64,000 nucleotides of DNA from Pseudarthrobacter defluvii (GTDB taxonomy: Bacteria > Actinomycetota > Actinomycetes > Actinomycetales > Micrococcaceae): the NCBI RefSeq assembly GCF_030816725.1, contig NZ_JAUSYG010000001.1:2418001-2482000 (forward strand). Reading direction: 5' to 3'. How positions within the stretch are numbered: position 1 is the first letter of the stretch; each line of letters begins with the position of its first letter. Below the pieces are notes generated by a model. It saw only the letters and a program-made list of their open reading frames with translations. It made no database searches and was not told the DNA's origin. Positions 32,019-44,441 of this stretch are shown here, piece after piece. The translations under genes were made by a program, and so were the position numbers.

Positions 32019-32588
32019 TTACGCGCAGTCGTCGCAGACTCCCGTGGCCGGCAGTTGGATCCCGTGAACGCTGCACACCGGCTTCGGTCTGGGTGCTTCC
32101 TGCTTCGGCGGGTTCACCCGGGCCTCATACTTGGGTGTCAGCTGAGGTTTGGCGTCAATAGGCACGTCAGCGCCGAACTTCTTGTAGCATTCCAGTCGCT
32201 CGGCCGCGGCAATACGTTCCCGTTCCAGTGCGGTATCCGGGACCTCCCGTCCGGAGGCCCGCAACACTGCGTCGAAACCGGTTCCGACCGTCCCGTCCGT
32301 TGCACTGACCACCAGCGACGTCAAGGCCGGCAGATTGTTCTTCAGGCAAAGGCGGATGACCCGGTTCAACAGCCTTGAGCTAAAGTTCGGAACGAGCATC
32401 CGTGTGCTGGTCTTTGTTTCCTCGAAGACCCGGGTGGCAAGTGCCTTGTAGGTGATGAAGCCTCCGTACGATCCGGCAACTTCCTGGAGCACCGGCACGG
32501 CTGCTAGTGCCCATTTTTCGATGTCCTGCCGGAAAGCGGACTCATCGTCGCGCAGGGACTCCTTCATGGCGCCAGGCGAATCCGGCAT
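32019..32588 (-). CDS. Hypothetical protein with C-terminal zinc-ribbon-like cysteines
   Basis: 189 residues. Helical N-terminal domain (FRQDIEKWALAAVPVLQEVA, LLNRVIRLCLKNNLPALTSL). It resembles proteins in mobile islands, but I cannot name the family. The end (CSVHGIQLPATGVCDDC) has four potential metal ligands (Cys, His, Cys, Cys). DNA or protein binding is possible. Function unknown. Confidence 0.7.
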   Translation of the reverse strand: MPDSPGAMKESLRDDESAFRQDIEKWALAAVPVLQEVAGSYGGFITYKALATRVFEETKTSTRMLVPNFSSRLLNRVIRLCLKNNLPALTSLVVSATDGTVGTGFDAVLRASGREVPDTALERERIAAAERLECYKKFGADVPIDAKPQLTPKYEARVNPPKQEAPRPKPVCSVHGIQLPATGVCDDCA

Positions 32589-33070
32589 GACCCTTCTCTC
32601 GTCATAGGGACTTTTCCAGGACGCATCCTACCCGGAACCAAAGATCCGATAGCCAAGGGACGCGGGCTTCCCCGGGACGGCAGCCCTCTGGCCCTGCGGC
32701 GGATATACGCCGGGGTGCGCACAGGCCTAAGACTCTGACCCGGGTAGCTGGGGGCCGATGCGTCTGCGGGGCGTCTGCAAGGCCTCTCGTCTGTGGCCCT
32801 CCAGGTGCGCGGGGCCAGTTCGGTCGCCTGCGGTGCCGACGCTTTCAGCTCGCCCACCCGCCTCGGCGGCTGACCGACCTCCACCGCAGACTCGGCCCGA
32901 AGCTGTCCATGTTCAGATATACCCTCGCCGGTCGGTGTCGCCGGCGGCTTCGTCCACCCGGTACACGCTTTTTCGTACGCATCCCATCGGCGGTAGCAAA
33001 TATCTGTAGTGGCAAAGCGTGGCGGTTTGTCCTCATTAGATAGGCCCCGTTGAAGATGAGCGTTCTTCCT
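32589..33070. other. Gap without recognised gene
   Basis: About 480 bases with only short, arginine-rich open frames of shadow character. No gene, hairpin or repeat stood out. Confidence 0.45.
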
Positions 33071-33793
33071 CTACTTACAGCCCTCGAGGATGCCAGCAAT
33101 AGAATCATGCTCGGCCTGGGTGACCCAGAGACTGTATTTGACCTTGACGGAAGTTTGGCGGGCGACGTATTCGCACCGGAAGGCTATGTCCGGCGGTAGC
33201 CACGTCGCCGCGTCACTATCGCCCTTGGCGGCGTTGGTGGGTCCATCAGCAGCCATGAGGTTCAGCGGGTCGTTGGCTAGTTCCTTACGCCGCTCGTCGC
33301 TGAGTTGCTGTGCACCCTTCTGCCAAGCATCACTCAGGGGCACAACATGGTCGATCTGGACCTTTAAGCTCGTGTCCTGGCCACGGACGAAGGTGATCGT
33401 TGTGCCGGTGTATTTGTCGGCCAAGGTGCCTCCAGCGACTACACAGTTGTTGGTGCCAGCTTTGAAGGTCTTGTCGGTTAGGTCCCGGGCAAGAATGTCA
33501 TTGCGGGTATCACAACCGTTGTGGTCAACGTCCGCCCAGGCTGGCCCGAACTCATCGCGGGTATAGCCTGTCTTTGGAGCTCGACCTTTCACCGGGATGG
33601 TCTCCAGTTGGACGAGCGCACTGGCCGCGTCACCGGCAGCTTCCGGATCTGCCGTCGTTCGACCAGGGAGGCCTGGAGCAGAACCGACCGCTTCGAAGGC
33701 GTAAGAGTTGGCGTCACAACCTACTAATGACGCAGCCAGCATCAAGGCGGTGGCGGCGGTCAGAACTTTGGCGGGCGAGCAGGTGGTCTTCAT
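33071..33793 (-). CDS. Secreted HNH nuclease (DUF1524/GmrSD C-terminal-like) lipoprotein
   Basis: 240 residues. Signal peptide with lipobox (LMLAASLVGC) implies surface anchoring. The nuclease domain shows QIDHVVPLSDAWQKGA (catalytic His), then NDPLNLMAADGPTNAAKGDS and DAATWLPP, the HNH pattern of the DUF1524 family. AGAGGA lies four bases before ATG 33793; an ATG five codons upstream is less likely. The family includes exported nucleases that degrade environmental DNA. Next to the integrase, it may be island cargo. Confidence 0.9.
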   Translation of the reverse strand: MKTTCSPAKVLTAATALMLAASLVGCDANSYAFEAVGSAPGLPGRTTADPEAAGDAASALVQLETIPVKGRAPKTGYTRDEFGPAWADVDHNGCDTRNDILARDLTDKTFKAGTNNCVVAGGTLADKYTGTTITFVRGQDTSLKVQIDHVVPLSDAWQKGAQQLSDERRKELANDPLNLMAADGPTNAAKGDSDAATWLPPDIAFRCEYVARQTSVKVKYSLWVTQAEHDSIAGILEGCK

Positions 33794-33961
33794 AGTCCTC
33801 TGGGTCATAGGGGTCGCTTTCGCTCCACGCTAACTTCGGCCCACGCCTGCCGCGGGTAACCGTCACCGTGGTGCTTGCCACACACCCGGCGCCCGTTACC
33901 ATCCGTGAGCATCCGCTTTGGAGCACTACGCACATCCTTGGCAGGAATCAATCACGCATAT

Positions 33962-34231
33962 TCAGTTGGCTGTAGCCAGCCTGACTTTAGAGCGGGTACC
34001 GATCAACCGTTCGTTTGTCACGGGCAGACTGCCAGAAGGCGAACCAGTGCCGCCGGGAAGGATCTCACTGAGCTTGGCAATTTCGAGGATGTGCTCCGAG
34101 GTGAAGATGATCTTTCCTTTGCCCCAGCACGCGTGGGGGAAGCGTCCGCTGGTTGCGCCGTCCCGAAGCCATGACTCCGTGCAGCGCATGAGAGCGGCAG
34201 CTTCGGCCGGTTCAAAAAACTCGATATCCAC
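33962..34231 (-). CDS. xis: Excisionase-like helix-turn-helix protein
   Basis: 89 residues from a GTG with GGAGG six bases upstream. FEPAEAAALMRCTESWLRDG and GRFPHACWGKGKIIFTSEHI match the MerR-like winged helix of excisionases (helix-turn-helix 17 type). It lies 77 bases downstream of the integrase on the same strand, the usual partner arrangement. Such proteins bend DNA and direct excision of an integrated element. Confidence 0.75.
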   Translation of the reverse strand: MDIEFFEPAEAAALMRCTESWLRDGATSGRFPHACWGKGKIIFTSEHILEIAKLSEILPGGTGSPSGSLPVTNERLIGTRSKVRLATAN

Positions 34232-34308
34232 GGAAAACCTCCGACAGAATGGGACCTGTTTCCATGTTCATGCGAGCAGGAAGACCCTCCAACATGACCT
34301 GACGCCGG

Positions 34309-35439
34309 TCACCTCTGGAAGGCGGTGACCGAGCGCTCCGTGGCATCAGCACCAGCCTGGAGCGCCTCCGGCATCAGGTGCCCGTAAACCTGCTCAGTGG
34401 TCCTGGTGGACGCGTGACCCAGCCGGCGTGAAATGGTGAACAGGGGGACCCCATCCTGGATCAGCCAAGAGGCGTGAGTATGGCGGAGGTCGTGGATCCG
34501 AGGATCTTTGGTTAGGCCGTTCCCCTGGGCCGTTCGAACGGCTGGGACCCAGTAGTGGTGCCAGTAAAGCTTGTGGATAATGCGCCCGCCGTTGGGCGTC
34601 GTGAACACAAGTTCCTTTCCGGGCCGGCTCGCGACCAGCGGGATCAGCAGCTCCACCAAGGCAGGATTAAGTCCTATGGTGCGCTTACCGGCACCTGTCT
34701 TCGTCGCCCCGATGTAGAACTGATTCTGGCCGTCCCGCTTCCATGCCTTGTTGATCCGGGCGGTAGGCGGCTTGGACAGCAGATCAACGTCGGCCACAGT
34801 CAGCGCGGTGGCCTCCCCAAAGCGGGTGCCAGTCATGACAAGGAAATTGGTGAAAGCCTTGTACCGCTCCCCCATGCCCTCCATGATGAGGCTGAACTCG
34901 GCGTGGGTCAGAAACATTGCCTCGTCCTCGGCTTTCTCAATGCCGGGAAGCTGCACGCCGCGGCATGGGTTCCGCGAAATGTAGCCGAGCATCTCCGCGG
35001 TATTCATGGCTGCCGAAATTAGGCCGTGTACGTTATGGATGGTCTTCGGCGCCTTGCCCTTGGCCATCATCGACTTCACCCAATGGGCAATGACGCGGTA
35101 GTCGAGCTTGTCCACAGGAACGTGGCCGATGACCGGCCGGATGTGGAATTCAAGCATGGTCTGGTACGTCTTGACTGTCCCGCTCGACGGGCGGACCAAC
35201 AGATCGATATGTTCCTGGATGACTTCCGCCACAGTCGGCGGGCGCTTCTCGTTTGTCAGGATGGCGTGCTGCGCGATCTCAAACGACTGGCCGTTAGCGT
35301 CCAGCAGCCTCTTCAGGGTTTCAGCCTCGACGAGACTAGCGACTGTCAGTCCCTGCTGCTCGCGGCTCTTTGGGTCCCGCCACAGCACCATGTAGGACGA
35401 GGAACCGTCCTTCTTAGTGCGTTTACGGATGCTTGCCAC
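34309..35439 (-). CDS. int: Tyrosine-type site-specific integrase
   Basis: 376 residues. N-terminal arm-binding domain (MASIRKRTKKDGSSSYMVLW), core-binding domain (~68-160) and catalytic domain with Arg206 (GTRFGEATAL), Lys247 (ATKTGAGKR), His316 and Arg319 (HDLRHTHAS), His342 (LGHAS) and Tyr352 (VYGHL). All catalytic residues are present. The gene starts 89 bases from the 3' end of tRNA-Leu, the classical position for an integrase using that tRNA as attachment site. Direct repeats GTCAACAC at about 35461 and 35480 between them may be arm-type binding sites. Confidence 0.95.
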   Translation of the reverse strand: MASIRKRTKKDGSSSYMVLWRDPKSREQQGLTVASLVEAETLKRLLDANGQSFEIAQHAILTNEKRPPTVAEVIQEHIDLLVRPSSGTVKTYQTMLEFHIRPVIGHVPVDKLDYRVIAHWVKSMMAKGKAPKTIHNVHGLISAAMNTAEMLGYISRNPCRGVQLPGIEKAEDEAMFLTHAEFSLIMEGMGERYKAFTNFLVMTGTRFGEATALTVADVDLLSKPPTARINKAWKRDGQNQFYIGATKTGAGKRTIGLNPALVELLIPLVASRPGKELVFTTPNGGRIIHKLYWHHYWVPAVRTAQGNGLTKDPRIHDLRHTHASWLIQDGVPLFTISRRLGHASTRTTEQVYGHLMPEALQAGADATERSVTAFQR

Positions 35440-35527
35440 ATCAAAAACGGTACGCCGCTGTCAACACTTTGGGCGTTTTTGTCAACACACAAAGTGGCAA
35501 GTGCCGTTTGACCTGCGGAAACACTGT

Positions 35528-35608
35528 GCCCGAGGTGGGACTCGAACCCACACACCTTTCGATACCGCATTTTGAGTGCGGCGCGTCTGCCAATTCCGCC
35601 ACTCGGGC
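35528..35608 (-). tRNA. tRNA-Leu (anticodon CAA)
   Basis: On the minus strand GCCCGAG at the 5' end pairs with CTCGGGC at the 3' end. The anticodon loop CTCAAAA gives CAA, the T-arm is GTGGGTTCGAGTCCCAC and the variable arm is moderately extended. CCA is not encoded. The 3' end faces the integrase gene, so the integrative element lies to the left. No second copy of the tRNA 3' end was found in the window; the far attachment site must lie outside or be too diverged. Confidence 0.95.
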
Positions 35609-35811
35609 GCGGAATACGCGGAGTAAAACGCTACGCCCACAGCTGACTGTGAGCAACGCGATCGCTTCACGTACGCGGAATTACTCTACATGCAGATAGG
35701 CTGAATTCCAGAATCGCGCCGCCGTCGCCGCAAACGAACCCTGCAAGCCAAGTACAGCCGCGGTGGCACCTAAGATAGTGATGTCCCGCCGTACCTTTTC
35801 AAGGAGATCCC

Positions 35812-36417
35812 GTGACTGAACAGACGGAGTCCAAGCCCACATCCCAGCCGGCGCGCCGCGTCATTGTGGCAGAGGATGAAACCCTCATCCGCCTCGACAT
35901 CATCGAGATCCTGCGCGGCGAAGGTTACGACGTTGTGGGCGAGGCGGACAACGGCGAGAAGGCCGTCCAGCTTGCCGAGGAACTGAAGCCGGACCTGGTC
36001 CTCATGGACGTCAAGATGCCCGTCATGGACGGCATCTCCGCGGCGGAGAAGATCGTCAAGGCCCGCATCGCGCCCGTGGTGCTGCTGACCGCCTTCAGCC
36101 AGAAGGAACTGGTGGAGCGCGCGCGCGACGCCGGTGCCATGGCCTACGTCGTCAAGCCCTTCACGCCCGCGGACCTCATTCCCGCTCTGGAGATCGCACT
36201 CTCCCGCCACGAGGAAATCAAGGCCTTGGAGGGCGAGGTTTCGGACCTGCAGGAGCAGTTCGCCACCCGCAAGCTCGTGGAGCGCGCCAAGAGCCTGCTC
36301 ACCACCAAGATGGGCCTGACGGAACCGGAAGCCTTCCGCTGGATCCAGAAGACCTCCATGGACCGCCGCCTCAGCATGCGCGAAGTCGCCGAAACCATCA
36401 TCAACCAGGTCAACTAG
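35812..36417 (+). CDS. pdtaR: ANTAR-domain response regulator (PdtaR-type)
   Basis: 201 residues from GTG 35812, with AAGGAGA upstream. Receiver domain: acidic pocket VAEDE, phosphorylated Asp66 in LVLMDVKMP, Thr in LLTAF and Lys in VKPFTP. The C-terminal ANTAR domain (~145-197; ERAKSLLTTKMGLTEPEAFR, SMREVAETIINQVN) binds paired-hairpin RNA to stop transcription termination. In actinobacteria the cognate kinase PdtaS is encoded elsewhere. Gene context next to pyk is typical of Arthrobacter. First gene of the chromosomal core after the tRNA. Confidence 0.9.
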   Translation: MTEQTESKPTSQPARRVIVAEDETLIRLDIIEILRGEGYDVVGEADNGEKAVQLAEELKPDLVLMDVKMPVMDGISAAEKIVKARIAPVVLLTAFSQKELVERARDAGAMAYVVKPFTPADLIPALEIALSRHEEIKALEGEVSDLQEQFATRKLVERAKSLLTTKMGLTEPEAFRWIQKTSMDRRLSMREVAETIINQVN

Positions 36418-36500
36418 CGCGCCGGCCGGGCCCCGGAGAGAGTACGACGGCGGCCCGGCCGCCCAGCCAGCAACGGTCGCCAAAGCGACCAAGCCACAGC

Positions 36501-36535
36501 AAAAAGGACCCCCGCCGAAAGGCAGGGGTCCTTTT
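36501..36535. terminator. Bidirectional intrinsic terminator between pdtaR and pyk
   Basis: AAAAGGACCCC and GGGGTCCTTTT flank a small GC stem and GAAA loop, with A- and T-runs on either side, between two convergent genes. Confidence 0.9.
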
Positions 36536-36546
36536 CTGTCTGAAGA

Positions 36547-38052
36547 CTAGGCCTCGGCAGCCTGGTTCTTCTTCTTCTTTTCCGGCCAGGGGCCGAGCTT
36601 CTCGCGGTTGCTGGTGACTTCTCCCGCACGGGTGGAGTCGGCGAGGTCACCCACCTTGTGCACCTTCAGGGAGTTGGTGGAGCCGGCCTTTCCGGGAGGC
36701 GAACCCGCGGCGATAACCACCAGGTCACCATCCTGGACCAGGCCCATCTCCTCGAGGCTGCGGTCCACCTGCGCGGTCATGGCATCGGTGTGGTCCACCA
36801 TCTGCACCAGCACGGGCTGGATGCCCCAGGTCAGTGCCATCTGATTCCACACCTGCTCCACGGGGGTGAAGGCGAAGACCGGTTTGATGGGGCGAAGGCG
36901 GGAAAGCCGGCGGGCGGAGTCACCGGACTGGGTGAACGCGCAGATGTACTTGGCGTCCAGCTGATCGGCAATCTCGACGGCGGCACGCGTGATGGCGCCG
37001 CCACGGGTCCTGGGCTTTGTGCCCAGCGGGGGGACGCGCTCCAGCCCGTGGACCTCGGTGGATTCGATGATCCGGGCCATGACCTTGACGGTCTCGACCG
37101 GGTACTTGCCCACGCTGGTCTCACCGGACAGCATGACGGCGTCCGCACCGTCGAGGACGGCGTTGGCGCAGTCTGAGGCCTCGGCCCGGGTGGGGCGCGG
37201 GTTGTCGATCATGGACTCGAGGACCTGGGTGGCCACGATGACCGGCTTGGCCCAGCGGCGTGCCAGTTCCACGGCGCGCTTCTGCACGATCGGCACTTCC
37301 TCCAGCGGCAGTTCCACGCCGAGGTCGCCACGGGCCACCATGATTGCGTCGAACGCGTCGATGATCTCCGGCAGCTGCTCCACGGCCTGCGGCTTTTCGA
37401 TCTTGGCGATGACCGGCACGCGGCGGCCTTCCTCGTCCATGATCTCGTGCACGCGGGTGATGTCCGAAGCATCCCGCACGAAGGACAGCGCCACCATGTC
37501 CACACCGCGGCGCATCGCCCAGCGAAGGTCGTCCTCATCCTTTTCGCTCAGGGCGGGAACGTTGACGGCCACGCCGGGAAGGTTGATGCCCTTGTTGTTG
37601 GACACCATGCCGCCAACGGTCACCTCCGCGACCACCTTGACGTCGTCAACCTCGATGGCACGCAGCGCCACCTTGCCGTCGTCGATCAGGAGGGCATCGC
37701 CCACCTTGACGTCCTCGGTGAGGCTCTTCAGGGTCGTGGAGCAAATCTCCTGGGTGCCTGGAACGTCCTCGGTGGTGATGGTGAAGATGTCGCCCACGGC
37801 CAGGGCGTGCGGACCGTCAACGAAGCGGCCCAGCCGGATCTTGGGGCCCTGCAGGTCGGCCATGATGGCCACGGCCTTGCCAAGGTCGGACGCTGCCTTG
37901 CGGACGTTCTCGTAGGTGTTGTCATGCACGGAGTAGTCACCGTGGCTCATGTTCATGCGGGCTACGTCAACGCCGGCCTCCAGCACCGCGAGGGTGTTGT
38001 CGTAGCTGGCAATTGCCGGGCCGAACGTGGCAACAATTTTTGCGCGTCTCAT
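36547..38052 (-). CDS. pyk: Pyruvate kinase
   Basis: 501 residues. Converts phosphoenolpyruvate and ADP to pyruvate and ATP in glycolysis. Seen: N-terminal RRAKIVATFGPA, substrate-binding ARMNMSHGD, MADLQGPKIRLG, catalytic Lys in VIAKIEKPQAVEQ, the signature MVARGDLGVELPLEEVPI and TQVLESMI, and a C-terminal allosteric domain. A basic/alanine tail (EKKKKNQAAEA) is an extension. Full length. Single gene with its own terminator. Confidence 0.97.
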   Translation of the reverse strand: MRRAKIVATFGPAIASYDNTLAVLEAGVDVARMNMSHGDYSVHDNTYENVRKAASDLGKAVAIMADLQGPKIRLGRFVDGPHALAVGDIFTITTEDVPGTQEICSTTLKSLTEDVKVGDALLIDDGKVALRAIEVDDVKVVAEVTVGGMVSNNKGINLPGVAVNVPALSEKDEDDLRWAMRRGVDMVALSFVRDASDITRVHEIMDEEGRRVPVIAKIEKPQAVEQLPEIIDAFDAIMVARGDLGVELPLEEVPIVQKRAVELARRWAKPVIVATQVLESMIDNPRPTRAEASDCANAVLDGADAVMLSGETSVGKYPVETVKVMARIIESTEVHGLERVPPLGTKPRTRGGAITRAAVEIADQLDAKYICAFTQSGDSARRLSRLRPIKPVFAFTPVEQVWNQMALTWGIQPVLVQMVDHTDAMTAQVDRSLEEMGLVQDGDLVVIAAGSPPGKAGSTNSLKVHKVGDLADSTRAGEVTSNREKLGPWPEKKKKNQAAEA

Positions 38053-38116
38053 ATACCTACCCTATTGGTCTCTTGCATTGGTTAAGTTGTCGGCGAGGTG
38101 AACCCTCGATGCAGCC

Positions 38117-39566
<1,450 letters not shown>

Positions 39567-39574
<8 letters not shown>

Positions 39575-42500
39575 CGGTAACCTCCAGGATTCGAGACCAT
39601 ACTTCTTCGCCGTCGGGGTCAAGGCCCTCTTCGATGGCGTCGAGGCGGGTTTGCAGCACGGCCGCGTAATCGCGCGGCAGTACCTTGGTGATGCGGGCGG
39701 CGGTGTCGTCGAAGTTCTCGAGGAGGCGCGCCGCCAGCTGGGAGTCAGTTTCTTCCACGTGCTTGACCAGCAGGCCGTGGACAATGTCGCGGTCCTCGGC
39801 GTCCAGCTCGCGCAGCTGCAGCTCGCCGGACTCCAGCGCCTGCTTGTTGACGCGGGTGGTCCGCAGGTCCAGCACGTACGCGGTGCCGCCGGACATGCCG
39901 GCGCCGAAGTTTCGGCCGGTGCGGCCGATGATCAGCGTCTGGCCGCCGGTCATGTACTCGCAGCCGTGGTCGCCGATGCCTTCGACGACGGCCGTGGCAC
40001 CGGAGTTGCGGACCAGGAAGCGTTCGCCAACCTGGCCGCGCAGGAACATCTCGCCGCTGGTGGCGCCGTAGCCGATCACGTTGCCGGCGATGACATTGGT
40101 TTCAGCCTTGAAGACGTTGGTACGGTCCGGGCGGACGACAATCCGGCCGCCGGACAGGCCCTTGCCTACGTAGTCGTTGGAGTCGCCGTACAGCCGCAGG
40201 GTGATGCCCGCGGGCAGGAAGGCGCCCAAAGACTGGCCGGCGGTGCCGTTCAGCGTGACGTCGATGGTGTCCGTGGCCAGGACGTCGGTACCAAAGGTCT
40301 TGGTGACGACATGGCCCAGCATGGTACCCACCGAACGGTCCGTGTTGATGACATCCACGGTGATCTTCACAGGGCTGCGGTCCGTCAGCGCTTCGGTGGC
40401 CATGGTAATCAGCCGCTGGTCGAAGTGCTTGTCCAGCTCGTGGTTCTGGCCGGTCATGTTGCGCAGCGGCGCGTCGTCGTCGAACTCCAGGCCGTGCAGG
40501 ATCGGGTCCAGGTCCAAGCCGTCGGCCTTCCAGTGGTTGATCGCCTCGCGGGCGTCCAGCACCTCGGCGTGGCCGATCGCCTCCTCCAGGCTGCGGAAGC
40601 CAAGCTCGGCAAGGATCTCGCGGACTTCCTCGGCAAGGAACTCGAAGAAGTTGACCACGAACTCCGGCTTTCCGCTGAAGCGGGCACGCAGCTCGGGGTT
40701 CTGGGTGGCAACACCTACGGGGCAGGTGTCCAAGTGGCAGACGCGCATCATGATGCAGCCTTCCACCACCAGCGGAGCGGTGGCGAAGCCGAACTCCTCG
40801 CCGCCCAGCAGCGCCGCGATGACAACGTCGCGGCCGGTCTTGAGCTGGCCGTCCACCTGCACCACCACGCGGTCGCGCAGGCCGTTGAGCATCAGGGTCT
40901 GCTGGGTCTCGGCCAGGCCGAGCTCCCACGGAACACCGGCGTGCTTGAGCGAGTTCAGCGGCGAGGCGCCGGTTCCGCCGTCGTGTCCGGAAACAAGTAC
41001 GACGTCGGCCTTCGCCTTGGTCACGCCGGACGCCACGGTGCCGATCCCGACTTCCGAGACAAGCTTCACGTGCACGCGGGCCGAGGGGTTGGCGCGCTTG
41101 GCATCGTAGATGAGCTGCGCGAGGTCCTCGATGGAGTAGATGTCGTGGTGGGGAGGCGGGGAGATGAGTCCGACGCCGGGGGTCGAGTGCCGAGTGCGGG
41201 CAACCCACGGATAGACCTTCTGCGCCATCAGCTGGCCGCCTTCGCCGGGCTTGGCACCCTGCGCCATCTTGATCTGGATGTCGTCGGCGTTGGTCAGGTA
41301 GAGGCTGGTCACGCCGAAGCGGCCGGACGCGATCTGCTTGACGGCAGAGCGGCGCTTCGGGTCCAGCAGGCGGTCCACATCCTCGCCGCCTTCACCGGTG
41401 TTGGACTTGCCGCCCAGCTGGTTCATGGCGATGGCCAGCGTCTCGTGGGCTTCCTGGGAGATGGAGCCGTAGCTCATCGCACCGGTGGAGAACCGCTTGA
41501 CGATGCTGGAGACGGGCTCCACTTCCTCAAGGGGAACGGGGGGGCGCTCGTTCTTGAACTTGAGCAGGCCGCGGAGGGTCATCAGGTTGGTGGACTGGTC
41601 GTCCACTCCCCTGGTGTACGCCTTGAAAATGTCGTAGCGGCGCTCACGCGTGGCGTGCTGCAGCCGGAAGACGGTCTCCGGGTTGAAAAGGTGCGGCTCG
41701 CCGTCACGGCGCCACTGGTACTCGCCGCCGCCCAGGAGCGGACGGTGCGGCTGCTCGATACCGCCCTCCGGGTAGGCCATCTGGTGCCGGGCGGAAACCT
41801 CGGCAGCGATGACGTCCAGGCCCACGCCGCCCAGCTGGGAGTGCGTGCCGGCGAAGAATTCGTCCACCAGTTCCTGGCCCAGGCCCAGCGCCTCGAAGGT
41901 CTGGGCGCCGGTGTAGGAGGCCACGGTGGAGATGCCCATCTTGGACATGATCTTCAGGACGCCCTTGCCCAAGCCCTTGATCAGGTTGTAGACGCCGTCC
42001 TGCGGGGTGACGCCGGTGACGTCGCCCGCGGAGATGAGCTGTTCCACGGATTCCATGGCCAGGTACGGGTTGACGGCGGAGGCGCCGTAGCCGATCAGGA
42101 CGGCAACGTGGTGCGTTTCGCGGACGTCGCCGGCCTCGACTACCAGGGCGGTCTTGGTGCGGTTGGCGCTGCGCAGCAGGTGGTGGTGCACGGCGCTGAC
42201 CAGCAGCAGGGACGGGATGGGTGCCCACTGGGCGTTGGAGTCGCGGTCGGACAGCACGATGTACTGGACGCCGCGGTTAATGGCGCCGGAAACCTGCTCG
42301 CAGATTTCGGTGAGCCGGGCTCGGAGCGCGTTCTCGCCGCCTTCGGGGCGGTAGAGGCCGCGGACCTTCATGGACAAGCGGTCGCCGTCGGGGCTTTCGA
42401 TGTTGGCGATCTTTGCCAGTTGGTCGTTGTTGATCACCGGGAAGGGCAGCTGGACCTGCGGCTGGCGGACCTGCTTGGTGTCCAGCAGGTTGCCGTTGGG

Positions 42501-44180
42501 TCCAATGGCACAGGTCAGCGAGGTGACCAGCTCTTCACGGATGGCGTCCAGCGGCGGGTTGGTGACCTGCGCGAAGGACTGCACGAAGTAGTCGAAGAGC
42601 AGGCGCGGGCGCTTGGAAAGCACGGCCACGGGAGTGTCCGATCCCATGGCACCCAGCGGCTCGGCACCGGTGCGGGCCATCGGGCCAAGCAGGATCTTCA
42701 GTTCCTCTGTGGTGTAGCCGAAGGTGCGCTGGCGAATGTTCACGGACGCGGCCGTGTGCACCACGTGCTCACGCTCGGGCAGATCGTTAAGGTCGATCAG
42801 GTTGTCCTTGACCCACTCGGCCCACGGGTTCGCGGCGGCGACCTCGGCCTTGACCTCTTCATCGTCGATGATCCGGCCGGCCTCGGTGTCCACCAGGAAC
42901 ATCTTGCCCGGGGACACGCGGCCCTTCTTGACCACCTTGGAGGGCTCGACGTCGATCACGCCCACCTCGGAAGCAAAGACGATAAGGCCGTCCTCGGTGA
43001 TCCAGAAGCGGCCGGGACGCAGCCCGTTGCGGTCCAGGGTGGCGCCCACCAGGTTGCCGTCGGTAAAGGAGACGGCGGCGGGGCCGTCCCAGGGTTCCAT
43101 CAGCAGCGAGTGGTACTCGTAGAAGGCGCGGCGGGCCGGATCCATGGTGGCGTGGTTTTCCCAGGCCTCCGGGATCATCATCATGATCGAGTGCGTGATG
43201 GGACGGCCGGACAGCCAGAGCAGTTCCGCTACCTCGTCGAAGGACGCGGAGTCGGAGGCGCCGGGGGTGCAGATGGGGTACAGCTCTTCCGGCGAGTTGC
43301 CCAGCAGCGGGTTGGCAAGCTGGGACTGGCGTGCGCGCATCCAGTTCCGGTTGCCTTTGACGGTGTTGATTTCACCGTTATGGGCGATGGTCCGGAACGG
43401 CTGTGCGAGCGGCCAGGACGGGAAGGTGTTGGTGGAGAAGCGGGAGTGGACGATCGCGAGCTTGGTCTTGAAGCGCTTGTCCGAAAGGTCCGGGTAGAAC
43501 GGCTCCAGCTGGGCGGTGGTGAGCATGCCCTTGTAGACGATGGTGCGGGAGGACAGCGACGGGAAGTACACGCCGAACTTGTTCTGCGCGCGCTTGCGGA
43601 TCCGCCAGGCGCGGGAGTCCAGCTCGTTGCGGTCCAGTTCCTCGCCACTGGCAGACGCCAGGAAGGGCTGGGAAAAGTAGGGCATGCAGGCACGGGCCAT
43701 GGCACCCACCAGGTCGGCGACCACCGGCACTTCCCGCCAGCCGAGGACCTTGAGGCCCTCGTCGGCGGCCAGGCCCTCGATGCCTGCCTTGGCGGCGTCG
43801 GCCTCCCGCTGCTCGGCAGGAAGGAATGCCGTGCCCGCAACGTACTGGCCGGGAGCGGGCAGCTCGAACTCGGTAACGGCCCGGAAGAACTCGTCCGGGA
43901 TCTGCATGAGCAGGCCCGCGCCGTCGCCGGTTCCCTCGTCGGCGCCTACGGCGCCCCGGTGCTCGAGGTTGCGCAGCGCGGTCAGGGCGGCATCGACGAT
44001 GTCGTACCCGGGTTCGCCGCGCAGGGTCGCAATAATAGCGAGCCCGCAGGCGTCCTTCTCCTGTTCCGGGTTGTACAGCCCGGCGGCCTCCGGCATGGCT
44101 GCGAAGCGCTTGAACGGCGACAGGGCAGTCTCAGGCTGATCCGGTTCGGACCAGCTGGGAGTGTTAAGAGTTTGGGTCAT
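39567..44180 (-). CDS. gltB: Glutamate synthase large subunit
   Basis: 1537 residues from ATG 44180 (AGGAGGA upstream); the in-frame extension to 44378 lies in the leader and is not protein-like. Converts glutamine and 2-oxoglutarate to two glutamates. The N-terminal glutaminase domain becomes active after removal of a 44-residue propeptide exposing Cys45 (KDACGLAII). The FMN-binding synthase domain, the 3Fe-4S cluster ([13 protein letters not shown]) and the C-terminal GXGXG domain are visible ([19 protein letters not shown]-like motifs). Operon gltB-gltD. Confidence 0.97.
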
Positions 44181-44441
44181 GGGAGACGTCCTTCCTCCTG
44201 ATCGTGCGTATGGAAGGGACACCGTTGGCCCCACTCGTCGGCGCCGCTGCAAAGGGCACAACAAAGTGTTGATTACTGGAAATTGTAGGTCAGCACGGCC
44301 TGCTGAACTAACGGTTACGCAGGCCCCTGCCCGAGGCAATACCGGCCAGCATCTCTGTACTGTCCGGACTCGCCCCATTCCACGACATTGTGGTTTCGGG
44401 CTCTTCGAGCGGTGGCTCTACTGCCCTGCCTGGCCGGCGTC
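44181..44441. promoter_or_regulatory. gltB leader and promoter region
   Basis: On the minus strand TACAAT (44287-44282) is a good -10 box about 100 bases before gltB, with a GGCCGTGCTGACC sequence just upstream of it. No regulator site was identified. Confidence 0.5.

Noticed and set aside
32564..33108. Minus-strand open frames between the HNH lipoprotein and the zinc-ribbon protein
   Set aside because: Arg/Pro-rich shadows without start sites.
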